From contig JAIXZO010000002.1 of assembly GCA_027489535.1 (NCBI GenBank), forward strand, positions 1 to 64,000: a stretch of DNA of 64,000 bases, written 5' to 3'. The notes under the pieces were generated by a model, which was given only the letters and a program-made list of their open reading frames with translations, ran no database searches and was not told where the DNA came from. Source of the stretch: Hyphomicrobiales bacterium (GTDB lineage Bacteria > Pseudomonadota > Alphaproteobacteria > Rhizobiales > Beijerinckiaceae). The stretch's first letter is position 1. Each line of letters opens with the position of its first letter. A program made the translations under genes and the position numbers. Shown here piece by piece: positions 47,628 through 56,568 of the stretch.

Positions 47628-48862
47628 GCCCGTCCGTCCCCCGAACCGACGAGCCGGGGCAGTCGCACCACCTTTGCCGCGTCGTTCGCCGAGGTGTCGG
47701 ACACGAACAGGCGATAGGCCTGCAGCGTCCGGCGGCCGATCACCGGCCAGGTATAGGCCGCGCGCACCAAGGACCGGCCGGCCCGTCCCATCGCGGCCGC
47801 CCGAACGGGCGAAGACAGAATGCGGTCGAGCGCGTCGGCGAACGCCTCCGGATCGAGCGGCAGCACTTCGCCGGCGCCTTCGGCCGCGACCTCCGGAAAA
47901 TGGCACGCTTCCGAAATCACGACGGGCGTTCCGCACGCCATCGCCTCGGTGATCGCCATGCTGAAGCCTTCCTGCCGGCTGGGCAGGCAGAAACAGGCGG
48001 CATCCACCAGCGCCGCGATCTTGTCCTCAGCCCACAGCCCGTCGAACAAGAGCACCCGGCGCGACAGCCCCGCCGCCGCGATCGCCTGCTCGAAAGGCTT
48101 GCGGCCGCCGCCGTCGGGCCCCGCGACCACGAGATCGACGTCGGGATGCAGCGGCGCGATGCGGCGGAAGGCTTGGGCGAGGTGGTCCAACCCCTTCTTG
48201 TGATGCAGCCGCGAGAGAAACAGCACGTAGCGCCGCCCGGTCAGCCGGGGATGACGCCCCGTGAACGAGCCTTCGCGCGGCAGCGGCTCGATTTCCTCCA
48301 TGAACACGCCGTTCGGAATGACGAGGCGGGGAGGGGCGGGGCGCGAGCCGATCACGCCCATCAGGCGCACTTCATCGTCGTTGAGCGCGAGGATGAAGGC
48401 CGCCCGCAGGATCATGCGGCGGACGCCGAGCGACAAGGCCAGACGCTTCTTCCAGGGCTTCTGCGCCAGACTCCAGAGATCCAGCATGCCGTGCGGCTGG
48501 ACGACATAGGGCGTCTTGGCGCGGCGCGACGCTGCGGCCGCGGCGGCCAGCATGGGCTCCCAAATGCCGTGAAGGTGAACGATGTCGGCTCCGGCCAAGG
48601 CCGCATCCCATTCGGCGCGGCGAAACAGGGTCGCGACGGGCGAGCGCGCGGCGGTGCCGGGCGCGACGATGCGGCGGATGCGGCCTCGGCCGGGAAGGCG
48701 GAGCGTCGCGCCCGCCAGTCGGGCCTCGGCGTCGGGCTCGGCGGGCGAGACGATGCCGACGCGATGTCCGAGTTCGGCTTGGGCGGCCGCCAGACGGAGC
48801 GCCACCGCGGCGGGCCCGCCGGTGGCCGGGTCGAGCGACCCGATGACGTGAAGAATGTGCAT
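47624..48862 (-). CDS. Family 4 glycosyltransferase
   Basis: A 412-residue GT-B transferase, first gene of a four-gene minus-strand run. Motifs: MHILHVIGSLDPATGGPAAVALRLA at the N-terminus, HLHGIWEPM and VVQPHGMLDLWSL in the acceptor domain, VLFLSRLHHKKGLDHLAQAF and PSRQEGFSMAITEAMACGTPVVIS in the donor domain. The HGxW and PHGML motifs are common in exopolysaccharide mannosyl- and fucosyltransferases, but the sugar cannot be named. It is divergent from the nucleotide-sugar block across 273 bp in which I see no further gene. Confidence 0.88.
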   Translation of the reverse strand: MHILHVIGSLDPATGGPAAVALRLAAAQAELGHRVGIVSPAEPDAEARLAGATLRLPGRGRIRRIVAPGTAARSPVATLFRRAEWDAALAGADIVHLHGIWEPMLAAAAAASRRAKTPYVVQPHGMLDLWSLAQKPWKKRLALSLGVRRMILRAAFILALNDDEVRLMGVIGSRPAPPRLVIPNGVFMEEIEPLPREGSFTGRHPRLTGRRYVLFLSRLHHKKGLDHLAQAFRRIAPLHPDVDLVVAGPDGGGRKPFEQAIAAAGLSRRVLLFDGLWAEDKIAALVDAACFCLPSRQEGFSMAITEAMACGTPVVISEACHFPEVAAEGAGEVLPLDPEAFADALDRILSSPVRAAAMGRAGRSLVRAAYTWPVIGRRTLQAYRLFVSDTSANDAAKVVRLPRLVGSGDGRA

Positions 48863-49135
48863 TGTCCAACGGATCCCGGACGGCGCCGCGAAATCCCGTC
48901 GGGAGTGCGAGCCGGACGGTGATCGTCCCGGCCAGGGGCGTTCCCCGGCAACGCGGGAAATGGAGGTATTTCAAGCGTTCCCGGCCGTCCGCTCTACGCC
49001 CTCGTCGGTACCGCCCCCTCCCGTATGCAGGCAATGCCGCCCGTTTCGGGCGCGTCGTTCATCCGGTTTCGGAGGCATCGGCGGGCGCGTCCCGAGGCTA
49101 GCGTCCTCCTCCGAAAGCCAAGCGGGGGTGCAGGC

Positions 49136-49651
49136 ATGCCGTTGAAGGACGTGGATTTGGGACCGGGTGCGGTCGTGTTTCAGCCGGAGCTGGTCAACCT
49201 CTACGGCTGCCGCATCGGGGCGGGCACGCGGATCGGGCCCTTCGTGGAAATTCAGAGCGGCGCGGAAATCGGCGAGCGCTGCAAGATTTCCTCCCACAGC
49301 TTCATCTGTTCGGGCGTCACCATCGAGGACGAGGTGTTTCTCGGCCACGGCGTGATGTTCACCAACGGCCTTTATCCCCGTGCAGCGACGGACAAAGGCG
49401 CGCTTCAGACCGAAGACGACTGGACCATGGTGCCGACGCTGGTGCGTCGGGGCGCATCGATCGGGTCGAACGCCACCATCGTCGCCGGCGTCGAGATCGG
49501 CGAGCGCGCGCTCGTCGCCGCCGGGGCCGTCGTCACGCGCGACGTGCCGCCCTTCGCCATCGTGGCGGGCGTCCCGGCCCGCGTCGTCGCAGACGTGCGC
49601 GACAAGTCCGAGCCCGCCGAGCCCGTGCTGCTGCGGAGGGCCTCCGCATGA
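49136..49651 (+). CDS. Nucleotide-sugar N-acetyltransferase, WlbB/WbpD-like
   Basis: A 171-residue left-handed beta-helix enzyme with hexapeptide turns ([80 protein letters not shown]). The [12 protein letters not shown] stretch corresponds to the loop of WlbB/WbpD, which N-acetylates the 3-amino group of a UDP-sugar acid. Related dTDP-sugar acetyltransferases look much the same. It is followed by an oxidoreductase and an aminotransferase, the other two steps of that pathway. ATGA overlap with the next gene. Confidence 0.82.
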   Translation: MPLKDVDLGPGAVVFQPELVNLYGCRIGAGTRIGPFVEIQSGAEIGERCKISSHSFICSGVTIEDEVFLGHGVMFTNGLYPRAATDKGALQTEDDWTMVPTLVRRGASIGSNATIVAGVEIGERALVAAGAVVTRDVPPFAIVAGVPARVVADVRDKSEPAEPVLLRRASA

Positions 49652-50688
49652 GCGCTTCCGTCATCGGCATCGGCCTTGTCGGCTACGGTTATTGGGGCCC
49701 CAACCTCGCCCGCGCGAGCACGGAGACCGAAGGTTGCCGTCTCGCGGCGGTCGCGGATTTCTCCGAGCAGGCGCGCGCCCGCGCCGCCAAGCGCCATCCC
49801 GGCATCGCCCTGCATGCCCATTGGCGCGAACTGATCGCCGATGCGGCCGTGGATGCAGTGGTCATCGCCACTCCCGTGCACACCCATTTCGACATCGCGC
49901 TTGCGGCGTTGAAGGCCGGCAAGCACGTCCTCGTCGAAAAGCCGATGACGCGCAGCGCGCAGGAGGCCGCGATCCTGATCGAGGAGGCGGCGCGGCGCTC
50001 GCGCGTGCTGATGGTCGACCACACCTTCGTCTACACGCCCGCCGTCCAGAAGATCCGCGATCTGATGGTCGAGGGCGTGCTGGGCGACGTGTTCTATTAC
50101 GACTCCACCCGCATCAATCTCGGCCTGTTCCAGACGGACGTGAACGTGATCTGGGATCTCGCGGTGCATGACCTCGCGATCCTCGATTTTCTGATGGGCT
50201 GCACCCCGTCGGCGATCTCCGCCACGGGCGCGCGCCACGTGGCGGGGCGGCCGGAAAATACCGCGCATCTGACGCTCTATTATCCGAGCGGCACCATCGC
50301 CCACCTCAACGTCAACTGGCTCGCGCCGGTCAAGATCCGCCGCACGCTCATCGGCGGCAGCCGCCGCATGGTGGTGTGGGACGATCTCGAGCCGAGCGAG
50401 AAGATCAAGGTCTACGACCGCGGCGTCACCGTCGCGGGCAATGCCGAGCAGCTGCGCGACATTCTGGTGTCCTACCGCTCGGGCGACATGTGGTCGCCGC
50501 AGCTGTCGAGCCGCGAGGCGCTCCTGACCGAAATGGAGCATTTCGCCGCCTGCATCCGCGAAAACGCGGTTCCGCTCACCGACGGACGCAGCGGCCTCGA
50601 CGTCGTGTCCATGCTCGAAAGCGCGTCGCTTTCGCTCGCCGAACGGGGCCGCCCCGTCGAGTTCGAAAACCTCCGGAGGGCCTCGTGA
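49648..50688 (+). CDS. Gfo/Idh/MocA oxidoreductase, WlbA/WbpB-like
   Basis: A 346-residue NAD(P)-dependent sugar dehydrogenase. The Rossmann start is [19 protein letters not shown], with the family motif [16 protein letters not shown] (Lys of EKP near residue 98) and the C-terminal domain's [19 protein letters not shown] with the catalytic Asp/His region. WlbA/WbpB oxidise C3 of UDP-GlcNAcA; the neighbours fit this, but no UDP-GlcNAc 6-dehydrogenase gene is in the window. GTGA overlap with the aminotransferase. Confidence 0.85.
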   Translation: MSASVIGIGLVGYGYWGPNLARASTETEGCRLAAVADFSEQARARAAKRHPGIALHAHWRELIADAAVDAVVIATPVHTHFDIALAALKAGKHVLVEKPMTRSAQEAAILIEEAARRSRVLMVDHTFVYTPAVQKIRDLMVEGVLGDVFYYDSTRINLGLFQTDVNVIWDLAVHDLAILDFLMGCTPSAISATGARHVAGRPENTAHLTLYYPSGTIAHLNVNWLAPVKIRRTLIGGSRRMVVWDDLEPSEKIKVYDRGVTVAGNAEQLRDILVSYRSGDMWSPQLSSREALLTEMEHFAACIRENAVPLTDGRSGLDVVSMLESASLSLAERGRPVEFENLRRAS

Positions 50689-51797
50689 TCCCGTTTCTCG
50701 ATCTTCATGCGCAATACCGCAGCGTCGGCAAGGACATCGAAGCCGCCGTCGTCGACGTGCTCCGCAGCGGCGAATATGTCCTCGGCCCGCAGGTGACGGC
50801 CTTCGAGCGCGAATTCGCCGCGCATTGCGGCGCGCGCGAGGCCATAGCCGTCAGCTCCGGCACCGCTGCGCTGCATCTCGCGCTCGTCGCGGCGGGCATC
50901 GGCCCCGGCGACGAGGTCATCACGGTGCCGATGACCTTCGTCGCCACGGTGGCCGCCGTCCTCTATGCGGGCGCGACGCCGGTCCTCGTCGACATCGATC
51001 CGGGCACCTGGACGATGGATCCCGTCGAGGTCGAAGCGGCGATCACGCCGCGCACCAAGGCGATCATGCCCGTGCATCTGCACGGCCGGCTCGCGGACAT
51101 GGGCGCCATCGTCGCGCTCGCCCGGCGGCATGGTCTGCTCGTGATCGAGGACGCGGCGCAGGCGCACGGCGCGGAGCGCGACGGCAAGCGCGCGGGCACG
51201 TTCGGCGACATCGGCTGCTTCAGTTTCTACCCGGGGAAGAATCTGGGGGCGTGCGGGGAGGCGGGCGCGGTCGTCACCGACCGCGCCGACCTCGCCGACG
51301 CGGTGCGGCTGCTCCGCGATTGGGGGCAGGCCGCCAAATACGAGCATGTCCGCCTCGGCTTCAATCTGCGCATGGACAACGTCCAAGGCGCGGCGCTGCG
51401 GGTGAAGCTGCGCAAGCTCGACGAGTGGACGCAGAAGCGCCGCGACGTCGCCGCGCTCTACCGTGAACTGCTCGAAGGCTCCGGCCTCACGCTGCCCGCG
51501 CCCGCCGGGCACGACCACGTCTTCCACGTCTACGCCGTCCGCACCAAGGAGCGCGACGCCCTGCGCCCGGCCCTGACCGCAGCGGGCATCGGCACGGGCA
51601 TCCACTACCCCAAACCCGTCCACCTCCAGCCCGGCTACGCCTCCCTCGGCTACGGCCCCGGCGCGTTTCCGGAATCCGAGCTGATGGGATTGCAGACCCT
51701 CTCGCTGCCGATTTTCCCCGAAATGACGAGCGATCAGGTGCGCGAAGTCGCCGCCGCCGTCCGCCGCTTCAGCGAAGGAGCCCGCGATGCAGCCTGA
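50685..51797 (+). CDS. DegT/DnrJ-family sugar aminotransferase, WlbC/WbpE-like
   Basis: A 370-residue PLP enzyme. It begins [22 protein letters not shown], has SSGTAALHLALVAAGIGPGDEVI, the Asp-rich VIEDAAQAHGAE that holds the pyridine ring, and the PLP lysine in SFYPGKNLGACGEAGAV. It should transaminate the 3-keto sugar made by the oxidoreductase. The start is GTG at 50685, overlapping the previous stop (GTGA). The end overlaps the epimerase gene by 11 bp. Confidence 0.87.
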   Translation: MIPFLDLHAQYRSVGKDIEAAVVDVLRSGEYVLGPQVTAFEREFAAHCGAREAIAVSSGTAALHLALVAAGIGPGDEVITVPMTFVATVAAVLYAGATPVLVDIDPGTWTMDPVEVEAAITPRTKAIMPVHLHGRLADMGAIVALARRHGLLVIEDAAQAHGAERDGKRAGTFGDIGCFSFYPGKNLGACGEAGAVVTDRADLADAVRLLRDWGQAAKYEHVRLGFNLRMDNVQGAALRVKLRKLDEWTQKRRDVAALYRELLEGSGLTLPAPAGHDHVFHVYAVRTKERDALRPALTAAGIGTGIHYPKPVHLQPGYASLGYGPGAFPESELMGLQTLSLPIFPEMTSDQVREVAAAVRRFSEGARDAA

Positions 51798-52824
51798 ATC
51801 CTCTTACGCGGCTTTCTGCTCGAGCGTGCGGCAGGCCAAGGCCGTCATGGGCGGCAAGCGCGTGCTCGTCACCGGCGGGGCGGGCTTCGTCGGTTCCCAC
51901 ATCGTCGATCTGCTGGCCGCCGCAGGTGCGGGCGACATCCTCGTCGTCGACAACATGGTGCGCGGCCGCTCGGACAATCTCGCCCGCGTGCTCGGCCGGC
52001 CGAACGTTCATCTGATCCAAGGCGACATTCGCGACCGCGGCCTGATGCAGAAGCTGGTCGCGGGCTGCGACACGGTCTTCCATCAAGCCGCGCTGCGCAT
52101 CACCCATTGCGCCGCCGAGCCGCGCATGGCGATGGAGGTGATGGTCGACGCCACCTACGAGATCGTCCGGCTCTGCGTCGAGGAGCGCGTGCGCAAGCTC
52201 GTGATGGCCTCCACCGCCTCGGTCTACGGCATGGCCGAGAGCTTCCCGACGTCCGAGACGCACCACCCCTACGCAAACCGCACGCTTTACGGCGCGGCGA
52301 AGTCGTTCGCGGAAGGGCTGATGCGCTCCTTCAACGACATGTACGGGCTCGATTACGTCGCCCTGCGCTATTTCAACGTCTACGGCCCGCGCATGGACAT
52401 CCACGGCCGCTACACGGAAGTGCTGGTGCGGTGGATGGAGCGCATCTCGGCGGGTCTGCCGCCGGTCATCTACGGCGACGGCCTGCAGACGATGGACATG
52501 GTGCACGTGCGCGACGTCGCCCGCGCCAACATCCTCGCCGCCGCCTCGGACGCCTCCGACCAGGTCTTCAACGTCGCGAGCGGAACCGAAATTTCGCTGG
52601 CGCAGCTCGCCTCGACGCTCGCCGCCGTGATGGGCCGGCCCGATCTGAAGCCGGTGCATGAGGCCGAGCGCAGCGTGAACCCCGTTCCCCGCCGCTTGGC
52701 GGACGTGAGGCGCGCCCATGATCTCCTAGGCTTCCGCACCGTGCTGGCGCCCGAACGGGGGCTGGCGGAATTGGTCGAGTGGTGGCGTTCGGAGACCGAA
52801 GCGGCGAGGGGGGCGGCCGAATGA
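51787..52824 (+). CDS. NAD-dependent nucleotide-sugar epimerase/dehydratase (SDR)
   Basis: A 345-residue extended SDR: VLVTGGAGFVGSHIVDLL (NAD binding, after about 25 extra N-terminal residues), ASTASVYG with the catalytic Ser, TLYGAAKSFAEG with Tyr-x3-Lys, ALRYFNVYGPRMD and VHVRDVARANILAA. It resembles UDP-glucose/GlcNAc 4-epimerases and related enzymes; the exact reaction is not determinable. It is set between two aminotransferases, so it probably shapes the sugar for one of them. ATGA overlap with the next gene. Confidence 0.86.
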   Translation: MQPESSYAAFCSSVRQAKAVMGGKRVLVTGGAGFVGSHIVDLLAAAGAGDILVVDNMVRGRSDNLARVLGRPNVHLIQGDIRDRGLMQKLVAGCDTVFHQAALRITHCAAEPRMAMEVMVDATYEIVRLCVEERVRKLVMASTASVYGMAESFPTSETHHPYANRTLYGAAKSFAEGLMRSFNDMYGLDYVALRYFNVYGPRMDIHGRYTEVLVRWMERISAGLPPVIYGDGLQTMDMVHVRDVARANILAAASDASDQVFNVASGTEISLAQLASTLAAVMGRPDLKPVHEAERSVNPVPRRLADVRRAHDLLGFRTVLAPERGLAELVEWWRSETEAARGAAE

Positions 52825-53960
52825 TCCCGATCGCGCAGCCCGTCCTCGGCCGGGAGGAGGCGGACGCAGCCGCCGCCGTGGTGCTTTCCGGGTGGTTGAC
52901 CCAAGGCGCCCAGGTCGCCGCCTTCGAGCGCGAATTCGCCGAAGCGGTCGGCGCGCCGCACGCGGTCGCCGTCGCCAACTGCACGGTGGCGCTGCATCTG
53001 GCGCTGCTCGCCGTCGGCGTCGGCCCCGGCGACGAGGTCGTCGTGCCGTCCCATACCTTCATCGCCACCGCCAACGTGGTGCGTCAATGCGGGGCCGTGC
53101 CGGTCTTCGTCGACATCGACCCCGCCACCTTCAACATGGATCCCGCCGCCGTCGAGGCCGCGATCACGGAGCGCACCAAGGCAATTCTCTGCGTGCACCA
53201 GATGGGCATGCCCTGCGATCTCGAACGCCTGCTGCCGTTGGCCCGCAGCCGCGGCATCGCGCTGATCGAAGATGCCGCCTGCGCCGTAGGCAGCGAGGTG
53301 CGCGTCGGCAATTCCTGGTCGCGCGTCGGCGCGCCGCACGGCGACATCGCCTGCTTCTCCCTGCATCCGCGCAAGATCCTCACCGTCGGCGACGGCGGCA
53401 TGATCACGACCGCGAACCCGGATCATGATCGCTTTTTCCGGCTCAGCCGTCAGCATGCCATGAGCGTGCCCGACACCGTGCGCCACGGCAGCGCGCAGGT
53501 GATCTTCGAGGAATATCCCGTTCCGGCGTTCAATTACCGCCTCACCGACGTGCAGGCCGCCATCGGCCGCGAGCAGTTGAAGCGCCTGCCCGACATTCTC
53601 GAGCGTCGCCGCGCGATGGCCGAGCGTTACGCGGAACTCATCGCCGCCGAGCTGCCCGAAGCGACGGCCCCGCGCGAGCATGAGGCCGGGCGCTCCAACT
53701 GGCAGAGCTACTGCGTGCGCCTGCCCGAAGGCGCGGATCAGCGCGCGGTGATGCAGCACATGCTCGACGACGGCATCGCCACCCGGCGGGGCATCATGAA
53801 CGTGCATCAAGAGAAGGCCTATGCCGACATGCCGCCGCGCTTCCCGCTGCCGCATTCCGAGGCCGCGCGCGACCGCTGCATCCTCCTGCCTCTGCACACG
53901 TCCATGACGGACGACATGCAGCGCCAAGTCGTCCGCTCCCTCAAGGAGGCGCTCGCATGA
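52821..53960 (+). CDS. Second DegT/DnrJ-family sugar aminotransferase
   Basis: A 379-residue PLP enzyme distinct from the first copy. Motifs: MIPIAQPVLGREEADAAAAVVLSGWLTQG (the start typical of perosamine-synthase and C4 aminotransferases), NCTVALHLALLAVGVGPGDEVVVPSHTF, LIEDAACAVGSEV and the PLP lysine in SLHPRKILTVGDGGMI. A C4 amination, for instance GDP-perosamine from the Gmd product, is possible but unproven. It overlaps both neighbours in ATGA. Confidence 0.86.
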   Translation: MIPIAQPVLGREEADAAAAVVLSGWLTQGAQVAAFEREFAEAVGAPHAVAVANCTVALHLALLAVGVGPGDEVVVPSHTFIATANVVRQCGAVPVFVDIDPATFNMDPAAVEAAITERTKAILCVHQMGMPCDLERLLPLARSRGIALIEDAACAVGSEVRVGNSWSRVGAPHGDIACFSLHPRKILTVGDGGMITTANPDHDRFFRLSRQHAMSVPDTVRHGSAQVIFEEYPVPAFNYRLTDVQAAIGREQLKRLPDILERRRAMAERYAELIAAELPEATAPREHEAGRSNWQSYCVRLPEGADQRAVMQHMLDDGIATRRGIMNVHQEKAYADMPPRFPLPHSEAARDRCILLPLHTSMTDDMQRQVVRSLKEALA

Positions 53961-55042
53961 TCGACGGAGCCGTCGACGGGACGGGCGCAGCGCCCGTCGT
54001 CGTACCCCTTCTCGCCCCGTCGATCATGGCCGAAGCGCGCCTGCCCGAACACACGGTCTTACGGCCGGGCTTCGCACCGTCGCGCTTTCGCGGTTTGATC
54101 CGCGAGGCGGTGCTGCGCACCGGGCTCGATCTGCGCGGTATGATCGTGCTGACCGAAGCCGCGACGGGAGCCTACGGCGCCACGCCCGTGATCGCGGCCG
54201 TGGCGGGCGCGCAGGTCCATGCGCTCGCGCGCCCCTCGCGCTACGGCTCGGTGCAGGACGTCAGGGATTGGGTCGGCACATTGGCGCTGCAAAGCGGCGT
54301 CGCGGACCGGATTTCCGTCTCGGAGGAGATATCGCCCGCCTTGTGGTCCGCGGCCGACATCGTCACCAACAGCGGCCATCTTCGTCCGATCACGAGCGCC
54401 GCGGTGGCGCAGATGCGCTCCGACGCCGTGATCGCGCTGATGTTCGAGGCATGGGAGTTCCGCGACGCGGACATCGATATTCGGGCCTGCCGCAACCGCG
54501 GCATCCGCATCGCCGGCGTCAACGAGCGCCACGAGAGCATCGACGTGTTCTCTTATCTCGGTCTTACCTGCGTGAAGATGCTCTTCGATGCGGGCATTTC
54601 GGTTTACGGCAGCCGCATCGCGCTGCTTTGCGACAACGACTTCGGCCCCTTCATCATGCGCGGGCTGACCGGGCTCGGCGCACGGGTGCAGGTGTTCGAG
54701 ACGGTGCAGGCCCTCCCGGCCGAGCCTTGGCATGCGGTCGTCTGCGCGTTGCGGCCCGGTCGTCGCTTGCGCATCGACTCGCGCGACGCCAAGCGGCTGG
54801 CCCGCGTCGCGTCCCAGGCCGTCCTCGCCCAGTTCTGGGGAGACGTCGACCGCAAGGCGCTGTGCGACGTGGGCATGGCGGTATGGCCCGAGCGCGAACC
54901 CTCGCCGGGCCATATGGCGGCCCTCTTGGACGCGACCGGTCCGGAAGCCGTGATCCGCCTTCAGGCCGGCGGCCTGCTCGCCGCCAAGCGCGTGTTCTCG
55001 GGCGAAGCCACCGGCCACGATCCCATCGCGCAACTCCTCTGA
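53957..55042 (+). CDS. Unknown protein of the nucleotide-sugar block, Rossmann-like
   Basis: A 361-residue soluble protein I cannot assign. It has no signal peptide. A segment ISVYGSRIALLCDNDFGPFIMRGLTGLGARVQVFE (about 215-250) reads like the dinucleotide fold of hydroxyacid dehydrogenases or S-adenosylhomocysteine hydrolase, with an altered glycine motif. An earlier part, MIVLTEAATGAYGATPVIAAVAGA, looks like a ligand-binding start, and DIVTNSGHLRPIT and RGIRIAGVNERHESIDVFSYLGL follow. The ATGA coupling to the second aminotransferase implies a role in the same pathway. It ends the plus-strand run. Confidence 0.7.
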   Translation: MIDGAVDGTGAAPVVVPLLAPSIMAEARLPEHTVLRPGFAPSRFRGLIREAVLRTGLDLRGMIVLTEAATGAYGATPVIAAVAGAQVHALARPSRYGSVQDVRDWVGTLALQSGVADRISVSEEISPALWSAADIVTNSGHLRPITSAAVAQMRSDAVIALMFEAWEFRDADIDIRACRNRGIRIAGVNERHESIDVFSYLGLTCVKMLFDAGISVYGSRIALLCDNDFGPFIMRGLTGLGARVQVFETVQALPAEPWHAVVCALRPGRRLRIDSRDAKRLARVASQAVLAQFWGDVDRKALCDVGMAVWPEREPSPGHMAALLDATGPEAVIRLQAGGLLAAKRVFSGEATGHDPIAQLL

Positions 55043-55048
55043 ACGCTT

Positions 55049-55067
55049 CCGCCGAAGGCTGCGGCGG
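55049..55067. repeat. GC hairpin between converging operons
   Basis: CCGCCG (55049-55054) and CGGCGG (55062-55067) form a 6-bp stem with a 7-nt loop in the 64-bp gap between the unknown gene and the converging HlyD gene. There is no T tract. It may aid termination or mRNA end protection. Confidence 0.3.
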
Positions 55068-55106
55068 CTCGACTCCGAGCTCGTCCGCTCCGGCACGCCC
55101 CCCGTC

Positions 55107-56465
55107 TCACGGCTCGCGCAGGCTTTCATCCATGCCTTTGAGGATCGGGTAGAGGAAGTAGGACAGCACCGTCCTGCGCCCGGTCTTGATCTCGCCGGAC
55201 ACTGTCATGCCGGGCATGACGCTGACGCTTTCGGGGATGCCCTTTAGCTTGATCGCATCGAGGGAGACCCGCACGCGATAGAACGGCAGGGTCCCGGCCG
55301 TGGTGTTTTTCTTCCGTTCCGCATCGGGCGAGAAGGAATCGCGGCTGATGGTCCGCACGGTGCCCTCCGCCGTGCCGAATTTCTGGAACGGGAAGGCGTC
55401 GAACTTGATGCGCACCGCTTGGCCGGCCGCGATGCGGCCGATGTCGCGGGCATCCACCGCCACCTCCGCCTCGATCGGCACGTCGAGCGGCACCAGCGTC
55501 ACCAGCGGCTCGGCCTCCTTCATCACCGACCCGAGCGACCGTTGGGCGATGTCGAGCACCACGGCGTTCGCGGGCGCCGTCAGCGTCACGAGATTGCGCC
55601 GCAGATCGGCCTTGCGCAGTTCCTCCAATGCCGTTTTCCGCTGATCGCGCGCCTCCACCAGCTGCTCGAGCGCGGTGCGACGCGTGTCCTCGATGAAGGA
55701 TTGGCGTTCCGCCTTGGCCTTTTCCAACCCGTGCGCGGTCTCGGCCTGGCCCCCCTTGGCTCTCGCGACCGCCGCTTCGATGTCGAGGCGCAGGTCGCGC
55801 GATTGCAGCAAGTTGAGCCTCGAGCCGCTCTGCTTGTCCATCAACGTCGTGCGCATTTCTTCGATTTCGGCCAGCGTGGCGAGACGCTTCAGATTGACCT
55901 CTTCCTCGCTCCGGCTCGTCGCTAGCATGGCCTCCGTCCGTGCGATCTGCTGGTCGAGATTGCGGAGCTGCGAGAGGTGGGAGGCGCGGCGCTGCTCGAA
56001 CAGCCGCAACTGCAGCAGCATCTCGCTCCCCGCGTCCGGCCCCGCCGTCATCGGTCGGTCCGCCGCTTCGGCTTCGAGTCGCGCCAGCAGAGCATCGAAA
56101 TGCGCGAGCTTGGCGCGCAATTGTTCGACGTCGGCATCCGAAAACGTCGTGTCGAGCGTGATCAGCGATTGCCCGGCTTTCACCGTGTCGCCGATCGCGA
56201 CGTGAATGCCTCGAATGACTGCGCGCTCGAGCGGCTGGATCACGAGGTTGGGTTGCGTCGTCACCAGCTTGCCGGGCGCGACGGCGATCTCGTCGACGTG
56301 CGAGACGGCGGCCCAGACCACGGCGGAGACGATCACGCCCGCCGCCAACCACAGCGTCGCCCCCGCCGCAGCCGGCGGCTTGCGGCCTTCAAGCACGGCC
56401 GCGGGCGTCTGAAACTCCGACGCGACGTCCGCATCGGGTTCCACGCGTCTTTCGGGTCGGGTCAT
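55107..56465 (-). CDS. HlyD-family periplasmic adaptor of the second type I system
   Basis: A 452-residue membrane-fusion protein, last gene of a four-gene operon. It has an N-terminal cytoplasmic tail of about 35 residues, one membrane helix (about 36-54), the lipoyl half-motif PLERAVIRGIHVAIGDTVKAGQSLITLD, a long coiled coil (about 110-300) and a beta-barrel with VSVMPGMTVSGEIKTGRRTVLSYFLYPIL, the C-terminal signature of HlyD. The start at 56465 has GAGGGACGCC upstream; longer in-frame extensions run into the transporter gene. It is not closely similar to the PrtE-type adaptor at 24198, so the two systems are not a recent duplication. Confidence 0.92.
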   Translation of the reverse strand: MTRPERRVEPDADVASEFQTPAAVLEGRKPPAAAGATLWLAAGVIVSAVVWAAVSHVDEIAVAPGKLVTTQPNLVIQPLERAVIRGIHVAIGDTVKAGQSLITLDTTFSDADVEQLRAKLAHFDALLARLEAEAADRPMTAGPDAGSEMLLQLRLFEQRRASHLSQLRNLDQQIARTEAMLATSRSEEEVNLKRLATLAEIEEMRTTLMDKQSGSRLNLLQSRDLRLDIEAAVARAKGGQAETAHGLEKAKAERQSFIEDTRRTALEQLVEARDQRKTALEELRKADLRRNLVTLTAPANAVVLDIAQRSLGSVMKEAEPLVTLVPLDVPIEAEVAVDARDIGRIAAGQAVRIKFDAFPFQKFGTAEGTVRTISRDSFSPDAERKKNTTAGTLPFYRVRVSLDAIKLKGIPESVSVMPGMTVSGEIKTGRRTVLSYFLYPILKGMDESLREP

Positions 56466-56568
56466 GGCGCGTCCCTCGCGATGTGCGCCGCTTCGCGCGT
56501 CGAATCGAATTGCCGGCGCAAGCTGCCGGTAATGAATCGAAATTCCGTCGGGCGGCCGTCGGGGCGCG

